Source of the DNA: Clostridia bacterium
Lineage (GTDB): Bacteria; Bacillota; Clostridia; UBA1212; UBA1255
Reading direction: 5' to 3'
Length of the DNA stretch: 36,063 nucleotides
NCBI GenBank assembly: GCA_017935905.1
Contig: JAGBGO010000035.1
Span: 1-36,063 of the forward strand
The position numbers were made by a program, and so were the translations under genes. A model generated the notes under the pieces. That model searched no databases, was not told the DNA's origin, and saw nothing but the letters and a program-made list of their open reading frames with translations. Within the stretch, counting starts at the first letter, position 1. Every line of letters begins with the position of its first letter. Of this stretch, positions 25,013-32,454 are shown one piece after another.

Positions 25013-25840
25013 TCACCCTAATAGAAAAACGTCAAAAAACTGATGGAAGAAAAGTTGGTCTGCCAGCACCAAGATTCCCAGAACCACCAAGTAAATTGCG
25101 AAAACTTTCATACCTTTCTTCCGGAAGAAGTTCAGCATAAAACGAACGGCTACGTAACCGGATACGGCAGCAGATACCATACCGGCCAAGATGACCCATA
25201 CGTTGAAACTCTCCGGGTTCTCAATCGTATCCTTCACACCCAGCAGCAAAGAACCACCAATCACAGGAATGGACATTAAGAAGGAAAAAGAAATTGCACT
25301 GCTCTTGCTAAGTCCCGTCAAAAGACCTGCGCTCAGCGTGCTTCCGGATCGGGAAATACCCGGCATCACCGCAACGCCTTGGGCAAGGCCGATGGCACCG
25401 GCTTTCCACCACGTTAAATCTTCCATTTCCAAATTAGCTTGTTTCCGCGTAGCGATCCATTCCGACAAAAGCAGAATGCCGGCCGTCACCAAGAAACAGA
25501 TGCCTAGGAAGCCACCGCTTTGCGACACCGCTTCAATTTGGTCATCCAGAAAAACACCCACCAATCCCGCAGGAATGGTAGCAAGAATCAGCCACAGCAC
25601 CGTCTTTTGAAAAGGGTGACGAACTAAATTCCAAATCGTCTTGCGAAATACCACAACGACAGCCAACAACGTGGCTACGTGTACCGCAATATCAAAATTC
25701 AGGCCAAACGTATTTACGTCCAGCCCGAATAATTTCTTAAACAAGATTAAGTGTCCCGAACTGCTTACCGGGAGAAATTCTGTCAAGCCCTGTACTAAAC
25801 CAAGAACAATCGCCTGTAGGATTTCTTTCAGCAATTCCAT
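25013..25840 (-). CDS. uppP: Undecaprenyl-diphosphatase UppP (BacA)
   Basis: Integral membrane phosphatase of 275 residues that recycles undecaprenyl diphosphate to the monophosphate used for peptidoglycan and for the polysaccharide encoded at the left of the window. The two conserved active-site regions are present: GLTEFLPVSSSGHLIL near residue 19, and VMPGISRSGSTLSAGL near residue 160. About seven or eight membrane helices are apparent. Its ATG shares one base with the clpX stop (TAATG), so translation is coupled to clpX. Loss of UppP gives bacitracin sensitivity in relatives. Confidence 0.97.
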   Translation of the reverse strand: MELLKEILQAIVLGLVQGLTEFLPVSSSGHLILFKKLFGLDVNTFGLNFDIAVHVATLLAVVVVFRKTIWNLVRHPFQKTVLWLILATIPAGLVGVFLDDQIEAVSQSGGFLGICFLVTAGILLLSEWIATRKQANLEMEDLTWWKAGAIGLAQGVAVMPGISRSGSTLSAGLLTGLSKSSAISFSFLMSIPVIGGSLLLGVKDTIENPESFNVWVILAGMVSAAVSGYVAVRFMLNFFRKKGMKVFAIYLVVLGILVLADQLFFHQFFDVFLLG

Positions 25841-27231
25841 TATGATACACTCTCCTCACCTGTGTTGCCGGGAAGTACTTCCGCAGGACTCTCCGCGGCG
25901 GGTTTCTTAGATTTCTTTCCTTTACCTCGGGATACAACCTTGGGCGGCTTACCTTCCCGAATCGTGTCTCGGGTTACAATACACTTCGAAATATTCTCTT
26001 CGGAAGGAACTGAATACATCACGTCCAGCATTGCTTTCTCCACAATGGCACGAAGTCCACGGGCACCGGTCTTACGCTCAATGGCAATCTTGGTAACTTC
26101 GGAAATTGCCTCGTCGTCAAATTCCAATTCCACGCCGTCGAAAGAAAGAAGCTTTTGATATTGTTTGATCAGTGCATTCTTAGGCTCCGTCATAATCCGT
26201 TTGAGCGCCTCTTCGTCCAAAGCGTTCAACGTTACAATCATGGGAACACGACCGATAAACTCCGGGATCAAACCGAATTTCAATAAATCCTGGGGTTCAA
26301 CTTGCTCTAACAAACCGTCTACGTTCAAAGATTCCGAACTGTGTACCGTGCCGGAGAAACCAATGGTATTCTTACCGATACGACTTTCAATAATCTTGGG
26401 CAATCCGTCAAAAGCACCGGAACATACAAACAAAATGTTGGTGGTGTCAATATGAATATATTCTTGCTGAGGATGTTTCCGTCCGCCCGTAGGAGGAACG
26501 GCAGCCACCGTACCTTCCAAAATCTTCAAAAGGGCTTGCTGTACGCCTTCGCCGCTTACGTCACGGGTAATAGAAGGGTTGTCGCCTCTTCTGGAAATCT
26601 TGTCAATCTCGTCAATAAAGATAATACCCCGCTCGGCCTTTGCTACGTCGTAATCTGCGGCTTGAATCAAGCGCAAGAGAATATTCTCTACGTCTTCGCC
26701 TACGTATCCGGCTTCTGTTAAAGAAGTAGCATCGGCAATCGCGAAGGGTACGTTCAATACTTTCGCTAAAGTCTGTGCCAAATACGTCTTACCGACACCG
26801 GTAGGACCGATCAGCAACACGTTGGACTTGGCAATTTCCACTGCACCCAGCGGATTGTTTCCGGAAGCGTCCACTGGATCATTCTTCTTATTCTTCTTAT
26901 CTTTGATTTGCTGCTGGGCATCTTCAATCCGTTTGTAATGATTGTATACGGCAACAGCCAAAGCCCGTTTCGCACGGTCTTGGCCGATTACGTATTCATC
27001 CAATGCAGCTTTGATTTCAGTGGGTTTCAGCAACTGTTTAGGTTCAAAGGCTTCCCGTTCCACAACACGCTCTTCCCCGGACTCTGCAAAATCATCCTGG
27101 AGAATATCGCAGCAGAGGTCAACGCACTCGTCGCAAATGTAGACACCCGGGCCTGCAATTAACCGTTTAACCTGACCTTCCCGCTTTCCGCAGAAAGAAC
27201 AGCGCACTTGTTTATCTTCGCTCTTGGGCAT
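25840..27231 (-). CDS. clpX: ATP-dependent protease unfoldase ClpX
   Basis: AAA+ unfoldase that feeds tagged proteins to ClpP. The 463-residue product has the N-terminal zinc-binding domain ([10 protein letters not shown], then [10 protein letters not shown]), Walker A GPTGVGKT, Walker [11 protein letters not shown], the pore loop GYVGEDVE, sensor regions and the C-terminal [14 protein letters not shown]. An internal Lys/Asn-rich linker ([17 protein letters not shown]) and a Lys- and Ser-rich C-terminal tail of about 35 residues after the conserved domain make it longer than the usual about 420. It lies 55 bases after clpP and overlaps uppP by one base. Confidence 0.98.
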   Translation of the reverse strand: MPKSEDKQVRCSFCGKREGQVKRLIAGPGVYICDECVDLCCDILQDDFAESGEERVVEREAFEPKQLLKPTEIKAALDEYVIGQDRAKRALAVAVYNHYKRIEDAQQQIKDKKNKKNDPVDASGNNPLGAVEIAKSNVLLIGPTGVGKTYLAQTLAKVLNVPFAIADATSLTEAGYVGEDVENILLRLIQAADYDVAKAERGIIFIDEIDKISRRGDNPSITRDVSGEGVQQALLKILEGTVAAVPPTGGRKHPQQEYIHIDTTNILFVCSGAFDGLPKIIESRIGKNTIGFSGTVHSSESLNVDGLLEQVEPQDLLKFGLIPEFIGRVPMIVTLNALDEEALKRIMTEPKNALIKQYQKLLSFDGVELEFDDEAISEVTKIAIERKTGARGLRAIVEKAMLDVMYSVPSEENISKCIVTRDTIREGKPPKVVSRGKGKKSKKPAAESPAEVLPGNTGEESVS

Positions 27232-27253
27232 AGCACACCTCTCTCTTCTATAA

Positions 27254-27281
27254 AGTATGATGAACGAGTCAAAATCATACT
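27254..27281 (-). promoter_or_regulatory. Inverted repeat between clpP and clpX
   Basis: Perfect 8-base arms AGTATGAT and ATCATACT (27254-27261 and 27274-27281) with a 12-base loop in the 55-base clpP-clpX gap. On the transcript it would form a hairpin just before the clpX leader. It might partly terminate or stabilise the mRNA, or bind a regulator. TTTTGA and TATAGA in the same stretch could be a weak internal promoter. Confidence 0.4.
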
Positions 27282-27286
27282 GAAGA

Positions 27287-27871
27287 TTATGCGCGGGATG
27301 TCATAACCTTATCAATCAAACCGTATTCCAAAGCTTGTTGTGCAGTCAGGAAATTGTCACGATCGGTATCCCGCTCGATTACGTCAATCGGCTTGCCGGT
27401 ACAATCGCTGAGAATTTGATTCAGTTTATTCTTGGTGCGTAAAATGTGATCTGCATGAATCTTAATATCCGATGCCTGACCTTGCATGCCACCCAGCGGT
27501 TGATGAATCATAATTTCGCTGTTGGGAAGTGCCATACGTTTGCCTTTCGCACCTGCGGTAAGGAGAACAGCACCCATGCTGGCCGCCATACCCACACAGA
27601 TGGTGGCTACGTCACACTTAATAAACTGCATCGTGTCATAAATCGCCATGCCGGCGGAAACACTTCCGCCGGGGCTGTTGATATAAAATTGAATATCCTT
27701 ATCCGGATTCTCTGACTCAAGGAATAACATCTGCGCAACAACTAAACTTGCGGTGGTGTCGTTCACCTCGTCACAGAGCATAATAATGCGGTCATTCAGC
27801 AATCTGGAGTAAATGTCGTAAGAACGCTCTCCTCTGCTGGTTTGTTCCACTACCATAGGGACTAATGCCAT
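27287..27871 (-). CDS. clpP: ATP-dependent Clp protease proteolytic subunit ClpP
   Basis: Serine peptidase of 194 residues that forms the double-heptamer chamber used by ClpX. The catalytic triad is visible: Ser in [11 protein letters not shown], His in [10 protein letters not shown] and Asp in [12 protein letters not shown]. The N-terminal axial-loop region ([20 protein letters not shown]) is standard. GAAAGGAG precedes the ATG. It lies 59 bases after tig and 55 before clpX, the conserved tig-clpP-clpX arrangement of Firmicutes. Confidence 0.98.
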   Translation of the reverse strand: MALVPMVVEQTSRGERSYDIYSRLLNDRIIMLCDEVNDTTASLVVAQMLFLESENPDKDIQFYINSPGGSVSAGMAIYDTMQFIKCDVATICVGMAASMGAVLLTAGAKGKRMALPNSEIMIHQPLGGMQGQASDIKIHADHILRTKNKLNQILSDCTGKPIDVIERDTDRDNFLTAQQALEYGLIDKVMTSRA

Positions 27872-27930
27872 TTAAAATCGCTCCTTTCAATATTGCCTGA
27901 GAACCGGAAAGAACAGAGATATAATCCCGA

Positions 27931-29415
27931 TTAGTCTTTCTTCTCGGTTTCAGTCTTCTTCGCAGCAGTGGTCTTCTTGGTGCCGGTTGCTGCTTTTGTT
28001 GTCTTGGTGCCGGTTGCTGCCTTCTTAGCCGGTGCTTTCTTTGCAGGGGCCTTTTCCTCGCCGGAAGCAGCGTCAGCCTTCTTGGCCGGTGCCTTCTTGG
28101 CAGGTGCCTTCTTAGCAGGGGCCTTGGGCGCATCTACTGCTACAGCAGAATCTGTAATCAATTCGGAAGCTTTGCGAAGCTGAATGTCGCGGATGACAGC
28201 ATCCGTGCTGGCTGCGTACATCGCCTTCACTTCTTCAACCGGCTTCTTCATATAGTCAGCAGCCTCTTGGAATTCCTTATCAATTTCTTCCTGAGTTGCT
28301 TCAATCTTCTCTGCTGCAACAATTGCCTCTAATACTAAGTCACGACGTACGTTGATCTCAGCTTGAGGTCTTACTCTTTCCTTAAACTCTTCAACGGTCG
28401 TACCCATGTACTGGCAGTACTTTGCCATATCCATACCGTACATACTGAGTTGCTGTTCCATACGGCGTACTTCTTGCTCCTGAGAAGCCTGAATCATACA
28501 CTCGGGAATCTCCACCTCTGCATTGTTGATTGCGGTCTTCAAAGCTTCTTCGTCCATAGCACGCTTTGCTTCTTCTTCTTTCTTTGCAAGCATCTTGGAC
28601 TTCAAGTCTGCTTTATATTCAGCCAAAGTTTCAAATTCGCTTACGTCGGAAGCAAAAGCATCATCAATTGCAGGAAGCTCTTCCTTCTTAATCTCGTGAA
28701 CCTTTACTTTGAATTCAGCAGCTTTGCCTGCAAGTTCGCTGGCATGGTACTCTTCCGGGAACGTAACCTTAACAACGGTCTCGCCTTCTGCGCTGATACC
28801 AACCAACTGCTCCTCAAATCCGGGAATAAATTGACCGGAACCCAGTTTCAAAGAGAAGTTCTCGCCTTTGCCGCCTTCAAAAGGAACGCCGTCCACAGAA
28901 CCTTCGAAGTCGATTACAACGGTGTCGTCCATCTCTGCTGCGCGGTCTTCCACCGTAATCATGCGGGCATTCTTCTTTGCTTCATCCTCTACAGCCTTGT
29001 CCACGTCTGCATCGGCTACTTCTGCTGTTACTTTGGTAACTTCCAATGCTTTGTAAGCGCCAAGCTTCACTTCAGGCTTTGTATAAACTTCAACAGTATA
29101 AACAGCTTTCTCGCTACCAAATTCCTTTACGTCAATCTTCTGAGGATCAGAAACAACGTCTAACTTCAGTTCTTCGATAGCCGCATAATAATCGTGGCCG
29201 ATTACGTAGTCCATTGCATCATTGTAAAGAACTTCTTTACCGTAAATCTGTTCAACCACTTTGCGGGGAGCCTTGCCGGGTCTGAAACCGTTCACGCGGA
29301 AATTCTTGGCATTCTTCTTAAATGCATAAGCCAAGCCCTCTTCAATCAACTCGGGAGCCGACTCAATCTCAAGGCGAACTAAATTCTTATCAACATTCTC
29401 TAACTTTACTTTCAT
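27931..29415 (-). CDS. tig: Trigger factor with histone-H1-like Lys/Ala/Pro tail
   Basis: Ribosome-bound chaperone. The 494-residue product has the N-terminal ribosome-binding domain (residues 1-110, with VNGFRPGKAPRKVVEQIYG), an FKBP-type prolyl isomerase domain (about 150-235, VVIDFEGSVDGVPFEGGKGE, IPGFEEQLVG) and the helical chaperone domain to about residue 430. The last about 65 residues are unusual: tandem APAKK units interrupted by DAASGEE, then ATGTK repeats, ending in TETEKKD. The DNA repeats behind it include two exact 19-base copies (27975-27993 and 28002-28020). AGGAGG precedes the ATG at 29415. Its own promoter overlaps the rpmE terminator. Confidence 0.97.
   Translation of the reverse strand: MKVKLENVDKNLVRLEIESAPELIEEGLAYAFKKNAKNFRVNGFRPGKAPRKVVEQIYGKEVLYNDAMDYVIGHDYYAAIEELKLDVVSDPQKIDVKEFGSEKAVYTVEVYTKPEVKLGAYKALEVTKVTAEVADADVDKAVEDEAKKNARMITVEDRAAEMDDTVVIDFEGSVDGVPFEGGKGENFSLKLGSGQFIPGFEEQLVGISAEGETVVKVTFPEEYHASELAGKAAEFKVKVHEIKKEELPAIDDAFASDVSEFETLAEYKADLKSKMLAKKEEEAKRAMDEEALKTAINNAEVEIPECMIQASQEQEVRRMEQQLSMYGMDMAKYCQYMGTTVEEFKERVRPQAEINVRRDLVLEAIVAAEKIEATQEEIDKEFQEAADYMKKPVEEVKAMYAASTDAVIRDIQLRKASELITDSAVAVDAPKAPAKKAPAKKAPAKKADAASGEEKAPAKKAPAKKAATGTKTTKAATGTKKTTAAKKTETEKKD
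27940..28125 (-). repeat. Degenerate coding repeats in the tig tail
   Basis: This stretch encodes repeated APAKK and ATGTK units. Visible repeat words are GGTGCCTTCTTGGCAGGTGC-like blocks around 28085-28120 and the 19-base word TCTTGGTGCCGGTTGCTGC at 27975-27993 and 28002-28020. Such tracts change length by slippage or unequal exchange, so tail length may vary between strains. Confidence 0.75.
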
Positions 29416-29460
29416 AATTACTGCTTCCTCCTAACGGCACCTATCCTTAACGCCGTGCTA

Positions 29461-29489
29461 TTTATACAAAAAGCCTGCCACATGGGCAA
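29461..29489 (-). promoter_or_regulatory. Promoter of tig, overlapping the rpmE terminator
   Basis: On the minus strand TTGCCC (29484-29489), a 17-base spacer and TATAAA (29461-29466). The -35 and most of the spacer lie inside the terminator hairpin of the upstream rpmE gene. A short CACGGC/GCCGT inverted repeat in the leader ends next to the AGGAGG of tig. Confidence 0.6.
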
Positions 29490-29494
29490 GCCTT
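29468..29494 (-). terminator. Intrinsic terminator of rpmE
   Basis: On the minus strand, arms AAGGCTTGCC and GGCAGGCTTT (29470-29494, two G-U pairs) close a five-base loop and run into a T-tract (29468-29472). It lies about 70 bases after the rpmE stop and separates rpmE from tig. Confidence 0.85.
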
Positions 29495-29562
29495 GAATGA
29501 CGATGAGATGCGGGAACAGGCTTATAAGACAAAGGTCCCACATCCGAAAAACTGTTCCGGGC

Positions 29563-29760
29563 TCACAGACCGTATCTCTTATTGAACTTGTCAACACGTC
29601 CGCCGGTATCTACCAACTTCTGCTTTCCTGTGTAGAACGGGTGGCACTTCGAACAAATTTCGACAGAAATTTCCTTCTTTGTCGAATAAGTGGTAAATGT
29701 CTCTCCGCAAGCACACTTTGCAGTTGTCTCCTCAAAATTCGGATGAATTCCTTCTTTCAT
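29563..29760 (-). CDS. rpmE: 50S ribosomal protein L31, zinc-binding form
   Basis: A 65-residue ribosomal protein. The start [20 protein letters not shown] and the end [13 protein letters not shown] are classic. Four Cys residues (16, 18, 36, 39; CAC and CSKC) identify the zinc-containing C+ type rather than the zinc-independent paralogue induced under zinc starvation. GAAGGTGACATGGA lies before the ATG. Transcribed as a single gene from its own promoter, with a roughly 105-base leader and its own terminator. Confidence 0.98.
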   Translation of the reverse strand: MKEGIHPNFEETTAKCACGETFTTYSTKKEISVEICSKCHPFYTGKQKLVDTGGRVDKFNKRYGL

Positions 29761-29866
29761 TCCATGTCACCTTCTTTCACACAAATAAAGCGCTGTCACT
29801 TTACTCTTTCATTCCATATCAAGCGCCGCCTGAACATGCTCATGAAAAGCAACTGACAGAACAGCA
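29761..29866 (-). promoter_or_regulatory. rpmE leader with a duplicated start-site sequence
   Basis: The untranslated leader carries an exact 13-base copy of the rpmE start region: TCTTTCATTCCAT (plus strand) occurs at 29753-29765 over the start codon and again at 29805-29817. On the mRNA the upstream copy reads ATG-AAA-GAG-TAA, a three-codon frame imitating the first codons of L31. Leaders of L31 genes are known autoregulatory sites in other bacteria (Rfam lists L31 leader motifs). I infer possible autoregulation but cannot test the fold. Confidence 0.45.
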
Positions 29867-29872
29867 GACTGC

Positions 29873-29902
29873 ATTATACCACATATTCTTGGTGGATTGC
29901 AA
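29873..29902 (-). promoter_or_regulatory. Promoter of rpmE
   Basis: On the minus strand TTGCAA (29897-29902), an 18-base spacer and a perfect TATAAT (29873-29878) with an upstream TG (TGGTATAAT). The -35 box is a few bases after the end of the AI-2E-family gene; I see no terminator between them. Confidence 0.82.
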
Positions 29903-29905
29903 GCC

Positions 29906-31228
29906 TTATTTTTGCCCTTTTCTGAAAATCTTCTTGATCGCCATACCCAGGCGCTTCAACCACCCGGTTTTGCCGGCTTCCGGTTCCGGAGAACCCGTGT
30001 ACGAAGCCGGAAGTTCTCCCGCTTCAACCCGTTTGCGCAATTTCCAATCCACGTACGTATCGTAGAACACAACTTTGACAACGGCTGCCAGCACGTCGCC
30101 GATAATCATACCCACGAAACCGAACAAAACGCCGCCTACACACAAACCGGTCAGCACCAGCAGCGGGCTGATTCCCATCTGCCCACCTACGATATTCGGC
30201 GTGATAAACCAATTGTCCAGCAATTGAATAATCAGAATACAAATCAAAGCCCGAATACCCATCCAAGGATCCTGTACCAAACTGATGAGAACAACCGGCA
30301 CGCCGCCGATCCAGGGACCGATATAAGGAATCAAATTGGTGAATCCCAAAATAACCGCAAACAAAATTGCATAATCCACGCGACCAATCAACAGCACTAT
30401 ATAGGAAAGAACCAGGATTACAATGGCCTGGAGCAATTTGCCGGCGAAATACCGTTTGAAAACGGAATCCACTTTTCTGCCCGTATCGGTAATCTGATCC
30501 GCCACAGTGGGCTTAAACAATCCGTGTACGATACGATTTCCTGCCACCAGTACTTTGTCTTTCTCAAGAAGCATATACACAGAAACCAACAGCGTCATAA
30601 ACACGTTAAACACGCCGGAGCCTGTGGCTTTCACAATGCGAATGCCCGTGCTGGTAATCAGATCCACGTTAAGAAGCCCTGTAAGCGTAGTCTTGAGAGA
30701 GGCAATTCCGTTCACAATTTCCTGCTGCAATGCAACGGGAAGATTAAATTTCCCATCCTCCACAATGTCTTTGTAGAAGGCGTTCACCGTATCAAATAAT
30801 TTAGGAATCATCTTGGCAAGATCCGTGATAGACTCGATCAATTTCGGTACGATAGCAAAAATCAAGATTGCTACGAACGCAATCAGCGTAACGTAGGCCA
30901 GAATAATCCCTACGTAACGTTTCCACTTGGCCGACTTCATTCGTTTCAAAAGATTGCCGTTCAGCCAGCAAGTGTAGGCATTCAAAACGTACGCCAGGAT
31001 AAAGCCGTAGGTTAAGTAACCCAGCAAAGAGCCCACGTACCGAAACGCTTCGCCTAAAGATGCCCGGAAACCGACAAAATCAAAAATAATTTTTGTGGCC
31101 AAAATCAACAGAATCCCCAGGAGCAGAAACGTCTTAAAGTTCCACTCCGAGGGTCTTCTGTTAAAAAATTTCTCATTCTGCGATGATGGCTGCGTGTTCT
31201 TTGGATCAGGATTCTTCTCCTGGTTCAT
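29906..31228 (-). CDS. AI-2E-family transporter-like membrane protein
   Basis: A 440-residue protein of the AI-2E/PerM/YtvI family with about eight membrane helices: two near the N terminus, a long amphipathic segment (LIESITDLAKMIPKLFDTVN), and a C-terminal cluster with ILGFTNLIPYIGPWIGGVP, the family hallmark. Family members include ion/proton antiporters and sporulation protein YtvI. True autoinducer export is shown only for a few, so the substrate is open. The ATG at 31228 has GAGGTG upstream; a GTG at 31237 is less likely. It follows yebC by 18 bases in one transcript. The tail is basic (KRLGMAIKKIFRKGQK). Confidence 0.9.
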   Translation of the reverse strand: MNQEKNPDPKNTQPSSQNEKFFNRRPSEWNFKTFLLLGILLILATKIIFDFVGFRASLGEAFRYVGSLLGYLTYGFILAYVLNAYTCWLNGNLLKRMKSAKWKRYVGIILAYVTLIAFVAILIFAIVPKLIESITDLAKMIPKLFDTVNAFYKDIVEDGKFNLPVALQQEIVNGIASLKTTLTGLLNVDLITSTGIRIVKATGSGVFNVFMTLLVSVYMLLEKDKVLVAGNRIVHGLFKPTVADQITDTGRKVDSVFKRYFAGKLLQAIVILVLSYIVLLIGRVDYAILFAVILGFTNLIPYIGPWIGGVPVVLISLVQDPWMGIRALICILIIQLLDNWFITPNIVGGQMGISPLLVLTGLCVGGVLFGFVGMIIGDVLAAVVKVVFYDTYVDWKLRKRVEAGELPASYTGSPEPEAGKTGWLKRLGMAIKKIFRKGQK

Positions 31229-31246
31229 ACGAAACACCTCACTTTG

Positions 31247-31972
31247 TTACTCTTCCCAGTTATGGTAAACCTCCATAACGTCATCGTTATCATCCAAACC
31301 GTCCAAAAGACGTTCAATCTGTTCTAATTGCTTCTCGTCCTCAATGCGAACGTAGTTCTGGGGTACCATGCGTACGCTGGCTTCCATAAATTCATAGCCT
31401 TTGGCTTCCAAAGCATCCCGAACGCCGCTGAAATCGTTAGGCTCCGTGGTAATTTCAAAAACATCCTCATCGGCGCTGAAATCCTGAGCACCCGCATCCA
31501 ATGCGTCCATCATCACGGTATCTTCATCCTTGTCCCCGTCGTTCTCAATAACGATAACGCCCTTTTGATCAAACATAAAGGACACGCAACCGGAAGTACC
31601 CATGTTGCCGCCGAACTTATCAAATACGTGGCGCACGTCTGCTGCCGTTCTGTTCCGGTTGTCCGTAACACACTGGGCAATAATGGCAACGCCGGAAGGA
31701 CCGTAACCTTCGTACGTAATTTCCTCCATAATATCGTTGGCACCTTCGCCGCTGGCTTTCTTAATACTTCTTTGAATATTGTCGTTGGGCATATTGGCCG
31801 CTTTTGCTTTAGCAATAACGTCCTTCAATTTGCTGTTGGCATCCGGATTCGGACCGCCTGCCTTAACAGCAATCTGCAACTCTTTCCCCAATTTCGTAAA
31901 AACTTTCGCTCTTGCAGCGTCTGTCTTACCCTTTTTATTCTTAATATTGGCCCATTTAGAATGTCCTGACAT
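31247..31972 (-). CDS. yebC: YebC/PmpR-family DNA- or ribosome-associated regulator
   Basis: A 241-residue protein starting [20 protein letters not shown], the hallmark of the family. Later blocks [49 protein letters not shown] and [14 protein letters not shown] are all intact. Members act as transcription regulators, and more recent work ties YebC proteins to translation of proline-rich stretches. The ATG at 31972 has GGAGG upstream; the same frame stays open to 32368, but that extension is antisense to and overlaps the DUF1667 region and is not coding. It is expressed from the promoter at 32006-32034. Confidence 0.96.
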   Translation of the reverse strand: MSGHSKWANIKNKKGKTDAARAKVFTKLGKELQIAVKAGGPNPDANSKLKDVIAKAKAANMPNDNIQRSIKKASGEGANDIMEEITYEGYGPSGVAIIAQCVTDNRNRTAADVRHVFDKFGGNMGTSGCVSFMFDQKGVIVIENDGDKDEDTVMMDALDAGAQDFSADEDVFEITTEPNDFSGVRDALEAKGYEFMEASVRMVPQNYVRIEDEKQLEQIERLLDGLDDNDDVMEVYHNWEE

Positions 31973-32005
31973 AAAAAATCCTCCATTAAAATACTTTGTC
32001 GATTG

Positions 32006-32034
32006 ATTATATACCATTTCCCGGGAAATAACAA
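32006..32034 (-). promoter_or_regulatory. Promoter of yebC with a 14-base palindrome in the spacer
   Basis: On the minus strand TTGTTA (32029-32034), a 17-base spacer and a perfect TATAAT (32006-32011). The spacer contains the perfect palindrome ATTTCCCGGGAAAT (32016-32029), touching the -35 box. This is a likely operator, or a chance palindrome. The leader is about 30 bases. Confidence 0.75.
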
Positions 32035-32080
32035 GTGAAAAACAAGGGTACATTCCCGCCTTTTTACGTGAAATGTACCC
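32034..32080 (-). terminator. Terminator of the glycerol-3-phosphate operon
   Basis: On the minus strand, perfect 9-base arms GGGTACATT and AATGTACCC (32072-32080 and 32046-32054) enclose a 17-base loop and are followed by TTGTTTTTC. It lies 27 bases after the DUF1667 stop and directly before the yebC promoter. Confidence 0.8.
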
Positions 32081-32106
32081 ACTCACCCATTTTACAATTT
32101 CAAACC

Positions 32107-32454
32107 TTACAGCACTTCCTTGGTGACAACCACTTCTGCGCCGTATAAATCTTTGCAAATTACGTCGCCTACACAAACCGGCGCCTCCACGGAAAGCCCG
32201 CGGATGGACTCCATTGCCGCAAAAATAGACTCTTTCGGAATGGGGCAAGACGTCTTGACGCTGGCCATAGTATCCTCCCGGTTGGAAACCCGCACGATAG
32301 ACGTAACGGTCCGTGTAGGATGCGTACACTCTTCGATGGCGTATTGCTCGCCTTTTGTACAAGAGCAACCGGTCACTTTCAGCGCTCCGATTTCTCCCTC
32401 TACGGTCACACTACAGCCTCTGGGGCAAACAATACAAATTAAATCCTTTTTCAT
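32107..32454 (-). CDS. DUF1667 Cys-rich protein of the glycerol-3-phosphate oxidation locus
   Basis: A 115-residue protein with Cys residues in [16 protein letters not shown] and [17 protein letters not shown]. The CxxCxxGC-type spacing suggests an iron-sulfur or metal site. DUF1667 proteins accompany the two FAD proteins of anaerobic glycerol-3-phosphate dehydrogenase-like systems in Firmicutes and Thermotogae and are thought to be the small electron-transfer subunit, although the role is not well established. The start overlaps the stop of the adjoining FAD oxidoreductase by 4 bases (ATGA), implying a fixed complex. It is the last gene of the operon. Confidence 0.93.
   Translation of the reverse strand: MKKDLICIVCPRGCSVTVEGEIGALKVTGCSCTKGEQYAIEECTHPTRTVTSIVRVSNREDTMASVKTSCPIPKESIFAAMESIRGLSVEAPVCVGDVICKDLYGAEVVVTKEVL

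Noticed and set aside
28363..29163. A 266-codon open frame on the plus strand opposite tig
   Set aside because: It is a shadow of the tig reading frame with low-complexity Phe/Cys-rich translation and no family features.
29897..30799. A 300-codon open frame on the plus strand opposite the AI-2E-family gene
   Set aside because: Its His/Asn/Gln-rich composition is the expected antisense of a membrane protein, and it has no ribosome site or homology signs.
31973..32368. Open extension of the yebC frame upstream of its start
   Set aside because: The extension is antisense-phase noise over the promoter, terminator and DUF1667 gene; [11 protein letters not shown] with GGAGG upstream fixes the true start.
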